NCBI GenBank assembly: GCA_045542735.1
Contig: JAZQLQ010000001.1
Location: forward strand, 77,878 to 141,877
Source of the DNA: UBA2882 sp045542735
GTDB taxonomy: Bacteria; Bacillota; Clostridia; Lachnospirales; Lachnospiraceae
Length of the DNA: 64,000 nt
Reading direction: 5' to 3'
Both the position numbers and the translations under genes were made by a program. Below, one piece after another: positions 44,874 to 53,299 of the stretch. Numbering within the stretch: position 1 is the first letter of the stretch; every line of letters starts with the position of its first letter. The notes below the pieces were generated by a model. The model saw only the letters and a list, made by a program, of their open reading frames with translations. It did no database searches and was not told the DNA's origin.

Positions 44874-45986
44874 ATGCTAAAAAGATACAGAGTCAGAGAT
44901 TATGATTTTAAATTGGTCGCTATGCTGATTGCCTTAACCCTGATTGGGATACTGGCAATCGGCAGTGCCAATGCCGAATATCAGTCCAAACAAATCGTTG
45001 GATTGATTGTCGGTTTATTTATCATGGTTGTACTTTCTTTATTTGATTATCACACATTTTTAAAGTTTTATTGGTTTATATATTTTGCAAATCTTGTATT
45101 ACTTGTCATGGTCCATCTTTTCGGTGATACCACCAATAATGCACAGCGTTGGATTACCATTGCAGGAATTAAATTCCAACCATCAGAGACGGCTAAAATA
45201 CTATTGATTTTATTCTATGCACAGTATATTATGAAACATAAGGAACACTTTAATACTTTCAAAAATTTGCTGTTTATGGTTGTATTATTTGTTCCGCAGT
45301 GGATTTTGATTTATAAGCAACCGGATTTGTCTACAAGTATTGTATTGATCATGATTTTCTGCGTTCTTTTGTATGTGGGAGGTCTGAGTTATAAGATTAT
45401 ATTCGGAGCTTTGGCTATTATTATTCCAATCGGCATTATAGGTTTATCGTTGGTACTTCAGGAAGACCAGCAGCTTATTAAAGATTACCAACGTGACCGT
45501 ATTATGGCATGGTTACAACCGGATGAATATGAAAATACCGAAGGTTATCAACAGACTAACTCCAAGATTGCCATCGGCTCCGGTCAATTATTCGGAAAAG
45601 GATTAAACAACAACGAAATTGCTTCTGTTAAAAACGGCAATTTCATATCCGAGCCACAGACAGACTTTATCTTTGCCATTATCGGAGAGGAACTTGGCTT
45701 TGTAGGCGGATGTATGGTTATTGTCCTATCATCCCTGATATCTATCGAGTGTGTATTGGCGGCCCGGCGAGCCAGTGACATAGAAGGAGCCGTCATATGT
45801 TCGGGTATGGCAGCACTCATTGGTTTTCAAAGCTTTTTTAATATTTCGGTTGCAACCGGCATTATGCCAAATACCGGTTTGCCGTTACCGTTTGTCAGTT
45901 ATGGATTAACCTCTCTGCTTAGTCTTTACATTGGAATGGGTTTTGTATTAAATGTCAGATTGCAGGGAGTTCGTAAATACAGTTAG
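44874..45986 (+). CDS. rodA: RodA/FtsW-type SEDS peptidoglycan polymerase
   Basis: SEDS-family glycosyltransferase that polymerises lipid II with a class B PBP. The ATG at 44874 with AGGAG eight bases upstream gives 370 residues. About ten hydrophobic helices are visible. Family motifs are GDTTNNAQRWITIAGIKFQPSE, given as NNAQRWI and FQPSE, then KQPDLSTSIVLI, FIFAIIGEELGF and PNTGLPLPFVSYGLTS. The position with mreBCD and pbp2 favours RodA over FtsW or SpoVE, but the family level is what the sequence shows. Confidence 0.93.
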   Translation: MLKRYRVRDYDFKLVAMLIALTLIGILAIGSANAEYQSKQIVGLIVGLFIMVVLSLFDYHTFLKFYWFIYFANLVLLVMVHLFGDTTNNAQRWITIAGIKFQPSETAKILLILFYAQYIMKHKEHFNTFKNLLFMVVLFVPQWILIYKQPDLSTSIVLIMIFCVLLYVGGLSYKIIFGALAIIIPIGIIGLSLVLQEDQQLIKDYQRDRIMAWLQPDEYENTEGYQQTNSKIAIGSGQLFGKGLNNNEIASVKNGNFISEPQTDFIFAIIGEELGFVGGCMVIVLSSLISIECVLAARRASDIEGAVICSGMAALIGFQSFFNISVATGIMPNTGLPLPFVSYGLTSLLSLYIGMGFVLNVRLQGVRKYS

Positions 45987-46003
45987 GAGAGGGTGTTGAC
46001 TTT

Positions 46004-46399
46004 ATGAATATTGCATTAATTGCACATGATGCAAAAAAGAAACTCATGCAGAATTTTTGCATTGCTTATCGGGGTATTTTAAGCAAAAACGATTTATATG
46101 CTACCGGTACAACCGGAAGATTAATTGAAGAAGTTACCAATTTAAATATTCACAAATACTTGGCAGGACACTTGGGTGGTGAACAGCAAATCGGTGCCCA
46201 GATTGAGCACAACCAGATTGACCTTGTTATCTTTTTGCGCGATCCTTTGACACCCAAAAGTCACGAACCGGATGTAAATAATGTCATCCGCTTATGTGAC
46301 GTACATAATATTCCCCTTGCCACCAATCTGGCATCGGCAGAACTTCTGATAAAATCACTTGACAGAGGAGATCTTGAGTGGCGTGAAATGTACAAATAA
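46004..46399 (+). CDS. mgsA: Methylglyoxal synthase
   Basis: MgsA converts dihydroxyacetone phosphate to methylglyoxal and phosphate, a bypass of lower glycolysis under phosphate limitation or sugar overload. The 131-residue protein keeps the family signatures: IALIAHDAKK, TGTTG for phosphate binding, GGEQQIGAQI and RDPLTPKSHEPDV with the catalytic aspartate in the surrounding region. It is 17 bases after rodA and its 3' end overlaps the carboxypeptidase gene. Confidence 0.96.
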   Translation: MNIALIAHDAKKKLMQNFCIAYRGILSKNDLYATGTTGRLIEEVTNLNIHKYLAGHLGGEQQIGAQIEHNQIDLVIFLRDPLTPKSHEPDVNNVIRLCDVHNIPLATNLASAELLIKSLDRGDLEWREMYK

Positions 46400-47366
46400 G
46401 AAGAGAATTGCATTAATACTATGCGTGTGTTTGCTCTTATCTGTCTTTGTGACCGGATGTGGCAAACAATACAGCATGACATATGATTTAGACAATTCCG
46501 TTTCTGCTTATCAGTTCTACAGTGTAGGTAATGAGAGCCGTGCAACTGCTTTTGCACAGGATTTATGTGTAATAGAAGGCGATGTATCGGTAAACAGTGT
46601 AGATACTACTGAGTCTGAGGCGGCGTTGTTGTGCAGTATTAATAGCCGTTCGGTATTATATGGTAAAAATGCCAATATGCAATTGGATCCGGCCAGTCTG
46701 ACCAAAGTCATGACTGCAATCTTAGCTTTAAAATACGGCAATCTGGATGATACGCTGACAGCCTCCGGTAATGTAGAGATTACAGAGCCCGGTGCAAGCT
46801 TAATCGGACTCAAGCCCGGAGATACCATGACTATGTCTCAGGCATTGCATGCTCTCTTAATGCCATCCGGCAATGACGCGGCCGTTTTGATTGCTGAGCA
46901 TATTGCAGGTAGTGAAGATGCTTTTGTAGCCATGATGAATGAAGAAGCAAAGGCATTGGGAGCAACCAATTGTAATTTTATGAATCCACATGGATTAACA
47001 GAAGAAAACCATTATGTGACAGCATATGACATGTATTTGATTTTTAACGAGGCAATCAAATACGATGAATTTGTTCAGATTATTACAACACCGGAGTATA
47101 CCAGTGTATATTATGATGCATCCGGTGAGCCGAAAGAATTGAGTTTTAAGACAACCAATCAATTTATTAACGGCAATCATGAAGTACCTGAAGGTATTTT
47201 AGTTATCGGTGGCAAAACCGGTACCACCAAAGCAGCCGGTAATTGCCTGGTACTGTTATCCAAAGACTCTGCGGGTAATCCATATATTTCAGTGGTACTG
47301 AAAAGTTCCGACCGAGATCATCTGTACAACCAGATGTATGATCTCATTGATTTAGCTAACGATTAG
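46383..47366 (+). CDS. D-alanyl-D-alanine carboxypeptidase (class C-type PBP, DacF-like), predicted lipoprotein
   Basis: Low-molecular-weight PBP that trims the terminal D-Ala of peptidoglycan stem peptides. The active-site motifs are SLTK (in DPASLTKVMTAI), SGN (in MPSGNDAAVLIAEH) and KTG (in GGKTGTTKAAG). I favour the GTG at 46383, which yields a lipoprotein signal MKCTNKKRIALILCV ending in lipobox VTGC, so the mature enzyme would be lipid-anchored. TTG codons at 46374 and 46359 are alternatives, and the GAGGAG at 46365-46370 fits none ideally. At 327 residues it lacks the usual C-terminal beta domain and amphipathic anchor of PBP5/DacF proteins. It overlaps mgsA by 17 bases. The class naming here is by function (D,D-carboxypeptidase, peptidase S11-like motifs). 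Confidence 0.88.
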   Translation: MKCTNKKRIALILCVCLLLSVFVTGCGKQYSMTYDLDNSVSAYQFYSVGNESRATAFAQDLCVIEGDVSVNSVDTTESEAALLCSINSRSVLYGKNANMQLDPASLTKVMTAILALKYGNLDDTLTASGNVEITEPGASLIGLKPGDTMTMSQALHALLMPSGNDAAVLIAEHIAGSEDAFVAMMNEEAKALGATNCNFMNPHGLTEENHYVTAYDMYLIFNEAIKYDEFVQIITTPEYTSVYYDASGEPKELSFKTTNQFINGNHEVPEGILVIGGKTGTTKAAGNCLVLLSKDSAGNPYISVVLKSSDRDHLYNQMYDLIDLAND

Positions 47367-47408
47367 AAACTATAAACCAAAAAAACTAAAAGAATGGGGG
47401 CAATCATT

Positions 47409-47828
47409 ATGGTATCATGTATCGTAGGACAAAAAGGAAAGGGTAAAACCAAACATTTACTGGAGAAGGTAAGAGTTTCTCAGGAAACAAGCAAAGGTAA
47501 TCTTGTTTATATCGACAAGAACACCAAGCACATGTTTGAGTTGGACAAAACAGTTCGTCTCATTGATATTTCCGAGTATCCTTTATCTTCCAAAGAAGCA
47601 TTCATCGGCTTTATTTATGGTATGCTTTCACAGAATTATGATTTGGAAGCTATGTTTTTAGACAGTTTTCTGACAATCGCAGCATGTGAAATTGCTGATG
47701 TAGCATGGATGGTAAAAAGCTTAAAAGAAATCTCTGAGAAATATTCCGTTGATTTCGTTTTAAGTATTTGTGCTGACAAAGAAGAACTGCCTGAAGAAAT
47801 CTATGAGGATATTTGTGTATCCTTATAA
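47409..47828 (+). CDS. Small P-loop protein of unknown function
   Basis: A 139-residue soluble protein, starting at ATG 47409 (an ATG at 47394 is in frame but lies in the probable GGGGG ribosome binding region). The N-terminus has a clear Walker A, GQKGKGKT (residues 7-14). A hydrophobic stretch ending in aspartate, LEAMFLDSF, could be Walker B. The protein is too short for a complete RecA or AAA domain with sensors. I recognise no family. It lies 42 bases after the carboxypeptidase gene and 14 before the membrane-fusion-like gene in a cluster that ends in sepF, so a link to envelope or division is suggested by context only. Confidence 0.65.
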   Translation: MVSCIVGQKGKGKTKHLLEKVRVSQETSKGNLVYIDKNTKHMFELDKTVRLIDISEYPLSSKEAFIGFIYGMLSQNYDLEAMFLDSFLTIAACEIADVAWMVKSLKEISEKYSVDFVLSICADKEELPEEIYEDICVSL

Positions 47829-47842
47829 AAGGAGTCTTTAGT

Positions 47843-49237
47843 TTGGCTAATCAAAAGAAACCTACCAACATAAATGAATATCGAAAATCTTCCGAACTGA
47901 ATATCGGCGTTGTTATTTTCGCCGTTATGTTCATATACATTGTAATCTGCGTCATCATGTTCTTTGCCAAAGGACATGTTGGACGCTATGAAGTTCGTTC
48001 CGGCTCCTTAAGTGTTGCCAATACATATAACGGCATCATTTTACGTGAGGAGACTGTCATTTCTTCCAATTCAGCAGGATATGTCAATTATTTTGCCCGA
48101 GAAGGAGAGCATGTGGCATGTGGTGATTTGATTTACACCGTAGATCAATCAGGACGCATTTCAGAGATTCTCCAGGATGACAGTTCGGAGATTTTATTGT
48201 CCGGAAATGATTTAAACGAGCTCCGTGGCGATTTTGTTCAATTTGCTCATAACTATAAGGATGAGTCTTTTGGACAAACCTATGATTTTTCATATGATAT
48301 GCAGGGCACTGTTTTAAAACTGTCCAATTATAATATGTTAAATAATCTTCAGCTTGTCAGAGCCAATGACGGTTCGGTCAACTTTTACTATGCACCAAGA
48401 AGTGGTATTGTTATTTACAATACAGACGGCTATGAAGCAGTAATCCCATCCATGCTTACTACAGAAGATATGGATACAGGAGACAGTACCAAAGAGCAGT
48501 TTGTAAACAATCAATTGATTGACAACAATGATGCTGTCTATAAAATGATTACATCTGAGCAATGGTCTGTGGTAATTATGGTTGATAACGACCGAATTGC
48601 CCGTTTAAACGAAGAGGGCTATGTAGAAGTCAAATTCTTAAAAAACCAGTATACTTCCTGGGCAAAGGTAAATGTCTTGGGCGGCGCAGATGATGACCAT
48701 ACATTTGTGGAATTACAGTTTAACAATTCCATGATTACTTTTGCCAAAGACCGTTTTGTGGAAGTTGAAATTATTCTGGATGATGATTTGGGTCTGAAGA
48801 TTCCCAACAGTGCCATTGTGGAAAAAGAGTTTTATCTTATTCCCAAGCAGTATCTGACACGAGGCGGAAATGGTGCACAAGAAGGGTTTATGATTGAGAC
48901 TTATGACGAAAACGGCCAGATTTCCAAACAATTTATGGAAGTAACACTTTATTCGGAAAATGAAACGGATTATTATGTAGATGCATCTATCTTTAATCCG
49001 GGTAATTATATTTGTGATCCCGAATCCGATGAAAAATATCCAATCAGCAAGGTTGGTACATTGGTTGGTGTATACAACATAAATAAAGGTTTTGCGGATT
49101 TTAAAGAAATTACGATTTTGTATTCCAATGACGAATATTCTATTGTAAAATCCAATACCCGCTATGGTTTGACGGAATATGACTATATTATTTTAGATGC
49201 GGCAAGCATTAATGAAAATGACTTTATTTATGAATAA
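47843..49237 (+). CDS. HlyD-like membrane-fusion/adaptor protein
   Basis: A 464-residue bitopic protein. The start is TTG at 47843 with AGGAG eight bases upstream. One hydrophobic helix at about residues 22-45 is preceded by a short basic cytoplasmic tail. Outside, a biotinyl-lipoyl-like hairpin is seen in ISSNSAGYVNYFAREGEHV, as in HlyD/RND-type adaptors, followed by a beta-rich region with NSAIVEKEFYLIPK. No transporter or outer-membrane partner gene is adjacent, and the long coiled coil of classical adaptors is absent. The gene precedes yggS and sepF, an arrangement I recall from related Clostridia. Function unknown. Confidence 0.72.
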   Translation: MANQKKPTNINEYRKSSELNIGVVIFAVMFIYIVICVIMFFAKGHVGRYEVRSGSLSVANTYNGIILREETVISSNSAGYVNYFAREGEHVACGDLIYTVDQSGRISEILQDDSSEILLSGNDLNELRGDFVQFAHNYKDESFGQTYDFSYDMQGTVLKLSNYNMLNNLQLVRANDGSVNFYYAPRSGIVIYNTDGYEAVIPSMLTTEDMDTGDSTKEQFVNNQLIDNNDAVYKMITSEQWSVVIMVDNDRIARLNEEGYVEVKFLKNQYTSWAKVNVLGGADDDHTFVELQFNNSMITFAKDRFVEVEIILDDDLGLKIPNSAIVEKEFYLIPKQYLTRGGNGAQEGFMIETYDENGQISKQFMEVTLYSENETDYYVDASIFNPGNYICDPESDEKYPISKVGTLVGVYNINKGFADFKEITILYSNDEYSIVKSNTRYGLTEYDYIILDAASINENDFIYE

Positions 49238-49251
49238 CAAAGAGGCTTTTT

Positions 49252-49944
49252 ATGCTAACACAAAATTATGACAAAGTTGAAGCTGTGATAGTTGACGCAT
49301 GTAAAACATCCAACCGAAAACGGGAGGATGTGACATTAATTGCTGTCAGCAAGACAAAGCCCATATCCATGCTTCAGGAAATCTATGACCATGGTTGCAG
49401 ACACTTTGGCGAAAACAAGGTGCAGGAATTGGTTGAAAAGTATGAATCTATGCCCAAAGATATCAAATGGCATATGATCGGACATCTGCAACGAAATAAA
49501 GTAAAATACATCGTAGATAAGGTTGCTTTAATTCACAGCGTTGACTCTCTGCGTCTGGCTGAGGAAATCAGTAAAGAAGCTGTCAAAAAAAATGTTGAGG
49601 TCGACATCTTAATCGAAGTAAACGTAGCAGAAGAAGAGACAAAGTTTGGAATTACCACAGATGAAACCATCGAATTGGTCAAACAAATTGCAGTTCTTCC
49701 GGGCATACATATAAAGGGGCTAATGACAATTGCTCCATATGTGGAAGATGCCAAAGAAAATCAACGATATTTTGCGCAGTTAAAGCAATTATCTGTTGAC
49801 ATAAGTGCCAAAAACATTGATAATGTATCTATGGGTGTTCTTTCTATGGGCATGACCGGCGATTATGCCGTTGCCATTGCCGAAGGCGCCACTTTAATCA
49901 GAGTTGGCACCGGTATTTTTGGAGAAAGACAATATACCGTATGA
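49252..49944 (+). CDS. YggS/PLPBP-family pyridoxal phosphate homeostasis protein
   Basis: A single-domain PLP-binding protein related to alanine racemase; it has no known catalytic turnover and maintains PLP and amino/keto-acid balance. The cofactor lysine is in TLIAVSKTKPISML near residue 35, and HMIGHLQRNKVKYI, SVDSLRLAEEI and LSMGMTGDYAVAIAEGAT are typical. Length 230 is normal. Its neighbour sepF is the usual partner across Firmicutes and Actinobacteria. Confidence 0.95.
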   Translation: MLTQNYDKVEAVIVDACKTSNRKREDVTLIAVSKTKPISMLQEIYDHGCRHFGENKVQELVEKYESMPKDIKWHMIGHLQRNKVKYIVDKVALIHSVDSLRLAEEISKEAVKKNVEVDILIEVNVAEEETKFGITTDETIELVKQIAVLPGIHIKGLMTIAPYVEDAKENQRYFAQLKQLSVDISAKNIDNVSMGVLSMGMTGDYAVAIAEGATLIRVGTGIFGERQYTV

Positions 49945-49967
49945 AAAAGGTGTAAGGAGAATAGATT

Positions 49968-50471
49968 ATGAGCGTAATGGACAAATTTTTAGATTCAATC
50001 GGTCTTAACGGTGATGATGTTGATGACGATTTCGATGATTATGATGATGAAGTAGAAGAAACTCCCAAAAAGAGACCTTTTGCTAAAGTAGATAATGACT
50101 TTGAGGACGAAAAACCCAAAGCAAAATCGATACCTACTAAAGTAACACCGATGAGACAGGCCAGAAAGATGGGGACTGATGGAATGGAAGTATGCGTAAT
50201 CAAACCTACAACTGTAGAAGACGCAAGAGAAATTACAGAAACACTTCTTGCTAACAGAACAGTTGTATTAAATTTAGAAGGTCTTGATGTGGATATTGCA
50301 CAGAGAATCATTGATTTTACATCCGGTTCCTGTTTTGCAATCGGTGGAAACTTACAGAAGATTTCTCACTACATATTCATTATCACACCTGCAAGTGTTG
50401 ATATTTCCGGTGATTTTCAGGAAATCCTTTCCGGTTCCATTGATGTATCCGGGATCAATAGCGGATTATAA
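49968..50471 (+). CDS. sepF: Cell division protein SepF
   Basis: SepF anchors FtsZ to the membrane and aligns protofilaments at the septum. The protein has 167 residues: an N-terminal membrane-binding helix (MSVMDKFLDSIGL), a disordered acidic linker to about residue 75, and the globular core VCVIKPTTVEDAREI ... VLNLEGLDVDIAQRIIDF ... GGNLQKISHYIFIITP. AAGGAG lies upstream of the ATG. A strong terminator follows 20 bases after the stop, so it closes the long mre-min-div run. Confidence 0.95.
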   Translation: MSVMDKFLDSIGLNGDDVDDDFDDYDDEVEETPKKRPFAKVDNDFEDEKPKAKSIPTKVTPMRQARKMGTDGMEVCVIKPTTVEDAREITETLLANRTVVLNLEGLDVDIAQRIIDFTSGSCFAIGGNLQKISHYIFIITPASVDISGDFQEILSGSIDVSGINSGL

Positions 50472-50491
50472 AATCAACTAAATGAACAAAC

Positions 50492-50530
50492 AAAAGGGTG
50501 TTGTAAAATCTTTTTACAATACTCTTTTTT
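50492..50530 (+). terminator. Rho-independent terminator after sepF
   Basis: GGGTGTTGTAAAA (50496-50508) pairs with TTTTACAATACTC (50512-50524) with two G-U wobbles around a 3-base loop, flanked by A's and a six-T run. It marks the end of the sepF transcription unit and the start of a new one for aroB. Confidence 0.9.
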
Positions 50531-50573
50531 CTGTTTATACCATCAGAACTATTTACAACAAGGAGAGCACATT

Positions 50574-51689
50574 ATGAGTAACCGTTTACCTGTCAATAAA
50601 GATAAAAAATTTTGCTATGACATTGTGTTTGAACAGGATTTTTCCAAACTTCCTGAGGAATTAACCAATCTGGATATGGATATTTCCAATCGCAAGATTT
50701 GTATTGTAACAGATAGCAATGTGGAGAAATTATATGCTAAAGAAGTGCAAAATTTATTAACTCCCAGCTGTGTTTCTGTTGAAATCTTTTCATTTCCCGC
50801 AGGCGAAGAAAACAAAAACCTGGATACAGTCCGGAAACTTTATGAATTCCTCATCGAAAAGAAATTTACAAGAAATGATTTGCTATTTGCATTAGGTGGT
50901 GGAGTAGTCGGTGATTTAACCGGATTTGCAGCCGCTACCTTCCTTCGTGGTATTGATTTTATCCAGATTCCTACTACATTGTTAGCTCAGGTTGACAGCA
51001 GTATCGGTGGAAAAACAGGTGTGGACTTTGCACAGTACAAAAATATGGTTGGTGCATTCCATATGCCGCGTCTTGTTTATATCAATCTCTCTACCTTAAA
51101 AGATTTACATGGCAGACAATACTTTGCCGGTATGGCAGAAGTATTAAAATCTGCCTTGTTAAAGGATGCATCTTTTTATGAGTGGTTGATCAACAATTTT
51201 TATGAAATCGGTGACAGAGAGCCGGAGATTATTGAAGAAATGGTTATGAATACCTGTACTATTAAAAAACAGGTTGTTGAGAAAGACCCTTATGAAAAAG
51301 GAGACCGTGCTTTATTAAATCTTGGACACACCTTAGGACATGCCATCGAGAAATATAAAAACTTCGAATTGTTACATGGTGAATGTGTTGCACTGGGTAT
51401 TGTCTGTGCTGCATATATTTCCTGGAAACGTGAAATGCTGACGGATGACGAATACTATGAGATCCGCGATATGATGGTGCCTTTCAACCTTCCCATCAGT
51501 ATTGACACCATTGTACCTGAAGATATTGTGAAACTCACCCATTCCGACAAGAAAATGGAGCAGGATGGAATTAAATTCATTTTATTGAAAAAAATAGGTA
51601 AAGCTGTGATTGATAAAACAGTGACAGATGATGAAATGTTAGCTGCTATGAAAGAAATCCACTTTACAGAAGAAGATATGAAAGCTTAA
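50574..51689 (+). CDS. aroB: 3-dehydroquinate synthase
   Basis: AroB cyclises DAHP to 3-dehydroquinate with NAD+ and a divalent metal, the second shikimate step. Recognisable segments are FPAGEENKNLDTVRKLYEFL (FPAGEENKN), ALGGGVVGDLTGFAAATFLRG (GGGVVGDLTGF), PTTLLAQVDSSIGGKTGVD (DSSIGGKTG), and the metal ligands in LNLGHTLGHAIE and LLHGECVALG. Length 371. The other shikimate genes are not in the window, so this is an isolated copy downstream of a terminator, 11 bases before lspA. Confidence 0.96.
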   Translation: MSNRLPVNKDKKFCYDIVFEQDFSKLPEELTNLDMDISNRKICIVTDSNVEKLYAKEVQNLLTPSCVSVEIFSFPAGEENKNLDTVRKLYEFLIEKKFTRNDLLFALGGGVVGDLTGFAAATFLRGIDFIQIPTTLLAQVDSSIGGKTGVDFAQYKNMVGAFHMPRLVYINLSTLKDLHGRQYFAGMAEVLKSALLKDASFYEWLINNFYEIGDREPEIIEEMVMNTCTIKKQVVEKDPYEKGDRALLNLGHTLGHAIEKYKNFELLHGECVALGIVCAAYISWKREMLTDDEYYEIRDMMVPFNLPISIDTIVPEDIVKLTHSDKKMEQDGIKFILLKKIGKAVIDKTVTDDEMLAAMKEIHFTEEDMKA

Positions 51690-51700
51690 AGGAGTCTTTT

Positions 51701-52216
51701 ATGAAAAAAAGCAAACTGATAACAATGATTGTGGATATTCTGGCAATCATTGCGCTGGTATTCATTGATCAATATACAAAAGTGCTTGCTGTTGAACGAT
51801 TAAAGGGAAATAATCCTCACGTATTGATTGACGGCGTATTGGAATTCCGTTATTTGGAGAACCGTGGTGCAGCATTTGGAATGTTACAGGACAAAAAAAC
51901 CTTATTTGTATTTATGACAGTTGTCATGTTGCTTGTGGTATTTTATGTCTTGATGAAATTGCCTACGCTCAAAAAATTCGGTATTTGGCACGTATTTCTT
52001 TGCTTTATTTGCGCCGGTGGTATCGGTAACATGATTGACCGTATCCGCTTTGACTATGTGGTTGATTACATTTATTTCAAGCTAATCGATTTCCCGATTT
52101 TCAACTTTGCTGATATTTTAGTCACCATTGGTACAATTTTACTTTTTATTGTGATTTTGTTCTTTACCAAAGAAGAAGAGTTGGATTTCTTAAAATTTGG
52201 TATCCGAAAGGATTGA
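51701..52216 (+). CDS. lspA: Lipoprotein signal peptidase (signal peptidase II)
   Basis: LspA is an aspartic membrane peptidase that cleaves signal peptides ahead of lipidated cysteines. The 171-residue protein has four hydrophobic helices. Catalytic aspartates are in GNMIDRIRF and FNFADILVTIG; the conserved NRGAAFGML is also present. It would process the predicted lipoprotein encoded at 46.4 kb. AGGAG precedes the ATG, and rluD follows after 4 bases. Confidence 0.96.
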   Translation: MKKSKLITMIVDILAIIALVFIDQYTKVLAVERLKGNNPHVLIDGVLEFRYLENRGAAFGMLQDKKTLFVFMTVVMLLVVFYVLMKLPTLKKFGIWHVFLCFICAGGIGNMIDRIRFDYVVDYIYFKLIDFPIFNFADILVTIGTILLFIVILFFTKEEELDFLKFGIRKD

Positions 52217-52220
52217 TAGT

Positions 52221-53144
52221 ATGACAAGTTCAGAAAACAAGGAAATAACCTTTTTAGCTTCCGTAACTGATGACGGTGAACGGATTGATAAGGTTGTTAC
52301 CAATTGGTTTGAGGATTTATCCCGTTCTTATATTCAAAAAATGATTAAGGACGGGAATGTTTTTGTGGATGAAAAGTGCATAAAAGCCAATTATCGCGTC
52401 AGTGAAGGTGAGCGTATCCAATGTATCATTCCTGCCTGTATTGAACCTGAAATTGAAGCAGAAAACATACCTCTTGATATTTTATATGAAGATGAGGATG
52501 TGTTGATTGTGAACAAACCTAAGGATATGGTTGTACATCCAAGTGCAGGCCACTATACCGGCACTTTAGTCAATGCGCTGTTATATCATTGTAAAGGACA
52601 ATTATCCGGCATAAACGGAGTCTTTCGTCCGGGAATCGTGCATAGAATAGATAAAGACACCACCGGTTCCCTAATCATTTGTAAAAGCGAGTCTGCACAT
52701 AAAGATATTGCTGAGCAGCTAAAAGAACATCACATTACCCGCAAATATCGTGCCATTGTATACGGAAACTTTGAAAACGAAGAGGGCACTATAAATGCTC
52801 CAATCGGCAGAGACCCCAGAGACCGCAAAAAGATGTCGGTAAACCACCAAAATGGGAAGGAAGCAATTACACATTACCGTGTATTAAAACAATTCCAGGG
52901 CTTTTCCTATATTGAATGCCAGTTGGAAACCGGGCGCACACACCAAATCCGTGTGCATATGACAAGTATTGGTCATCCCTTATTGGGAGATGAGACATAT
53001 GGCAACCGGACTTCCAAATATAAACTACAGGGACAATGTCTGCATGCCATGATTATTGGCTTTATACATCCTGTTAAGAAAACATATATGGAATTTGAAG
53101 CACCCCTTCCACAATACTTTTTACATCTATTGGAAATATTATAA
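52221..53144 (+). CDS. rluD: Large-subunit pseudouridine synthase, RluA/RluD family
   Basis: The enzyme isomerises uridines in 23S rRNA. The ATG at 52221 with AAAGGA eight bases upstream gives 307 residues. An S4-like RNA-binding domain (RIDKVVTNWFEDLSRSYIQK, residues about 18-80) precedes the catalytic domain with the aspartate motif HRIDKDTTGSL, and RTHQIRVHM completes the family pattern. Exact target positions cannot be told; the pairing with lspA is widespread in bacteria. Confidence 0.94.
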   Translation: MTSSENKEITFLASVTDDGERIDKVVTNWFEDLSRSYIQKMIKDGNVFVDEKCIKANYRVSEGERIQCIIPACIEPEIEAENIPLDILYEDEDVLIVNKPKDMVVHPSAGHYTGTLVNALLYHCKGQLSGINGVFRPGIVHRIDKDTTGSLIICKSESAHKDIAEQLKEHHITRKYRAIVYGNFENEEGTINAPIGRDPRDRKKMSVNHQNGKEAITHYRVLKQFQGFSYIECQLETGRTHQIRVHMTSIGHPLLGDETYGNRTSKYKLQGQCLHAMIIGFIHPVKKTYMEFEAPLPQYFLHLLEIL

Positions 53145-53194
53145 ATGGCATCTTCAAAAAACCGCTAAATCTGCTTAAAATAGACATTCTTTTC

Positions 53195-53223
53195 TTGTTT
53201 TTCACAATATGTTGTGCTATAAT
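53195..53223 (+). promoter_or_regulatory. Strong sigma-A promoter with extended -10
   Basis: TTGTTT (53195-53200), 17-base spacer, TATAAT (53218-53223), with TG one base before the -10 (extended element). It lies in the 155-base gap between rluD and the unknown gene at 53300. No other promoter is needed to express that gene. Confidence 0.75.
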
Positions 53224-53299
53224 TTAGAATTGATTAGAAGTGTTTATTTTTTGCCAAATAAATACTTATTTATATTAATATAATGCGAAGGAGCATTGC

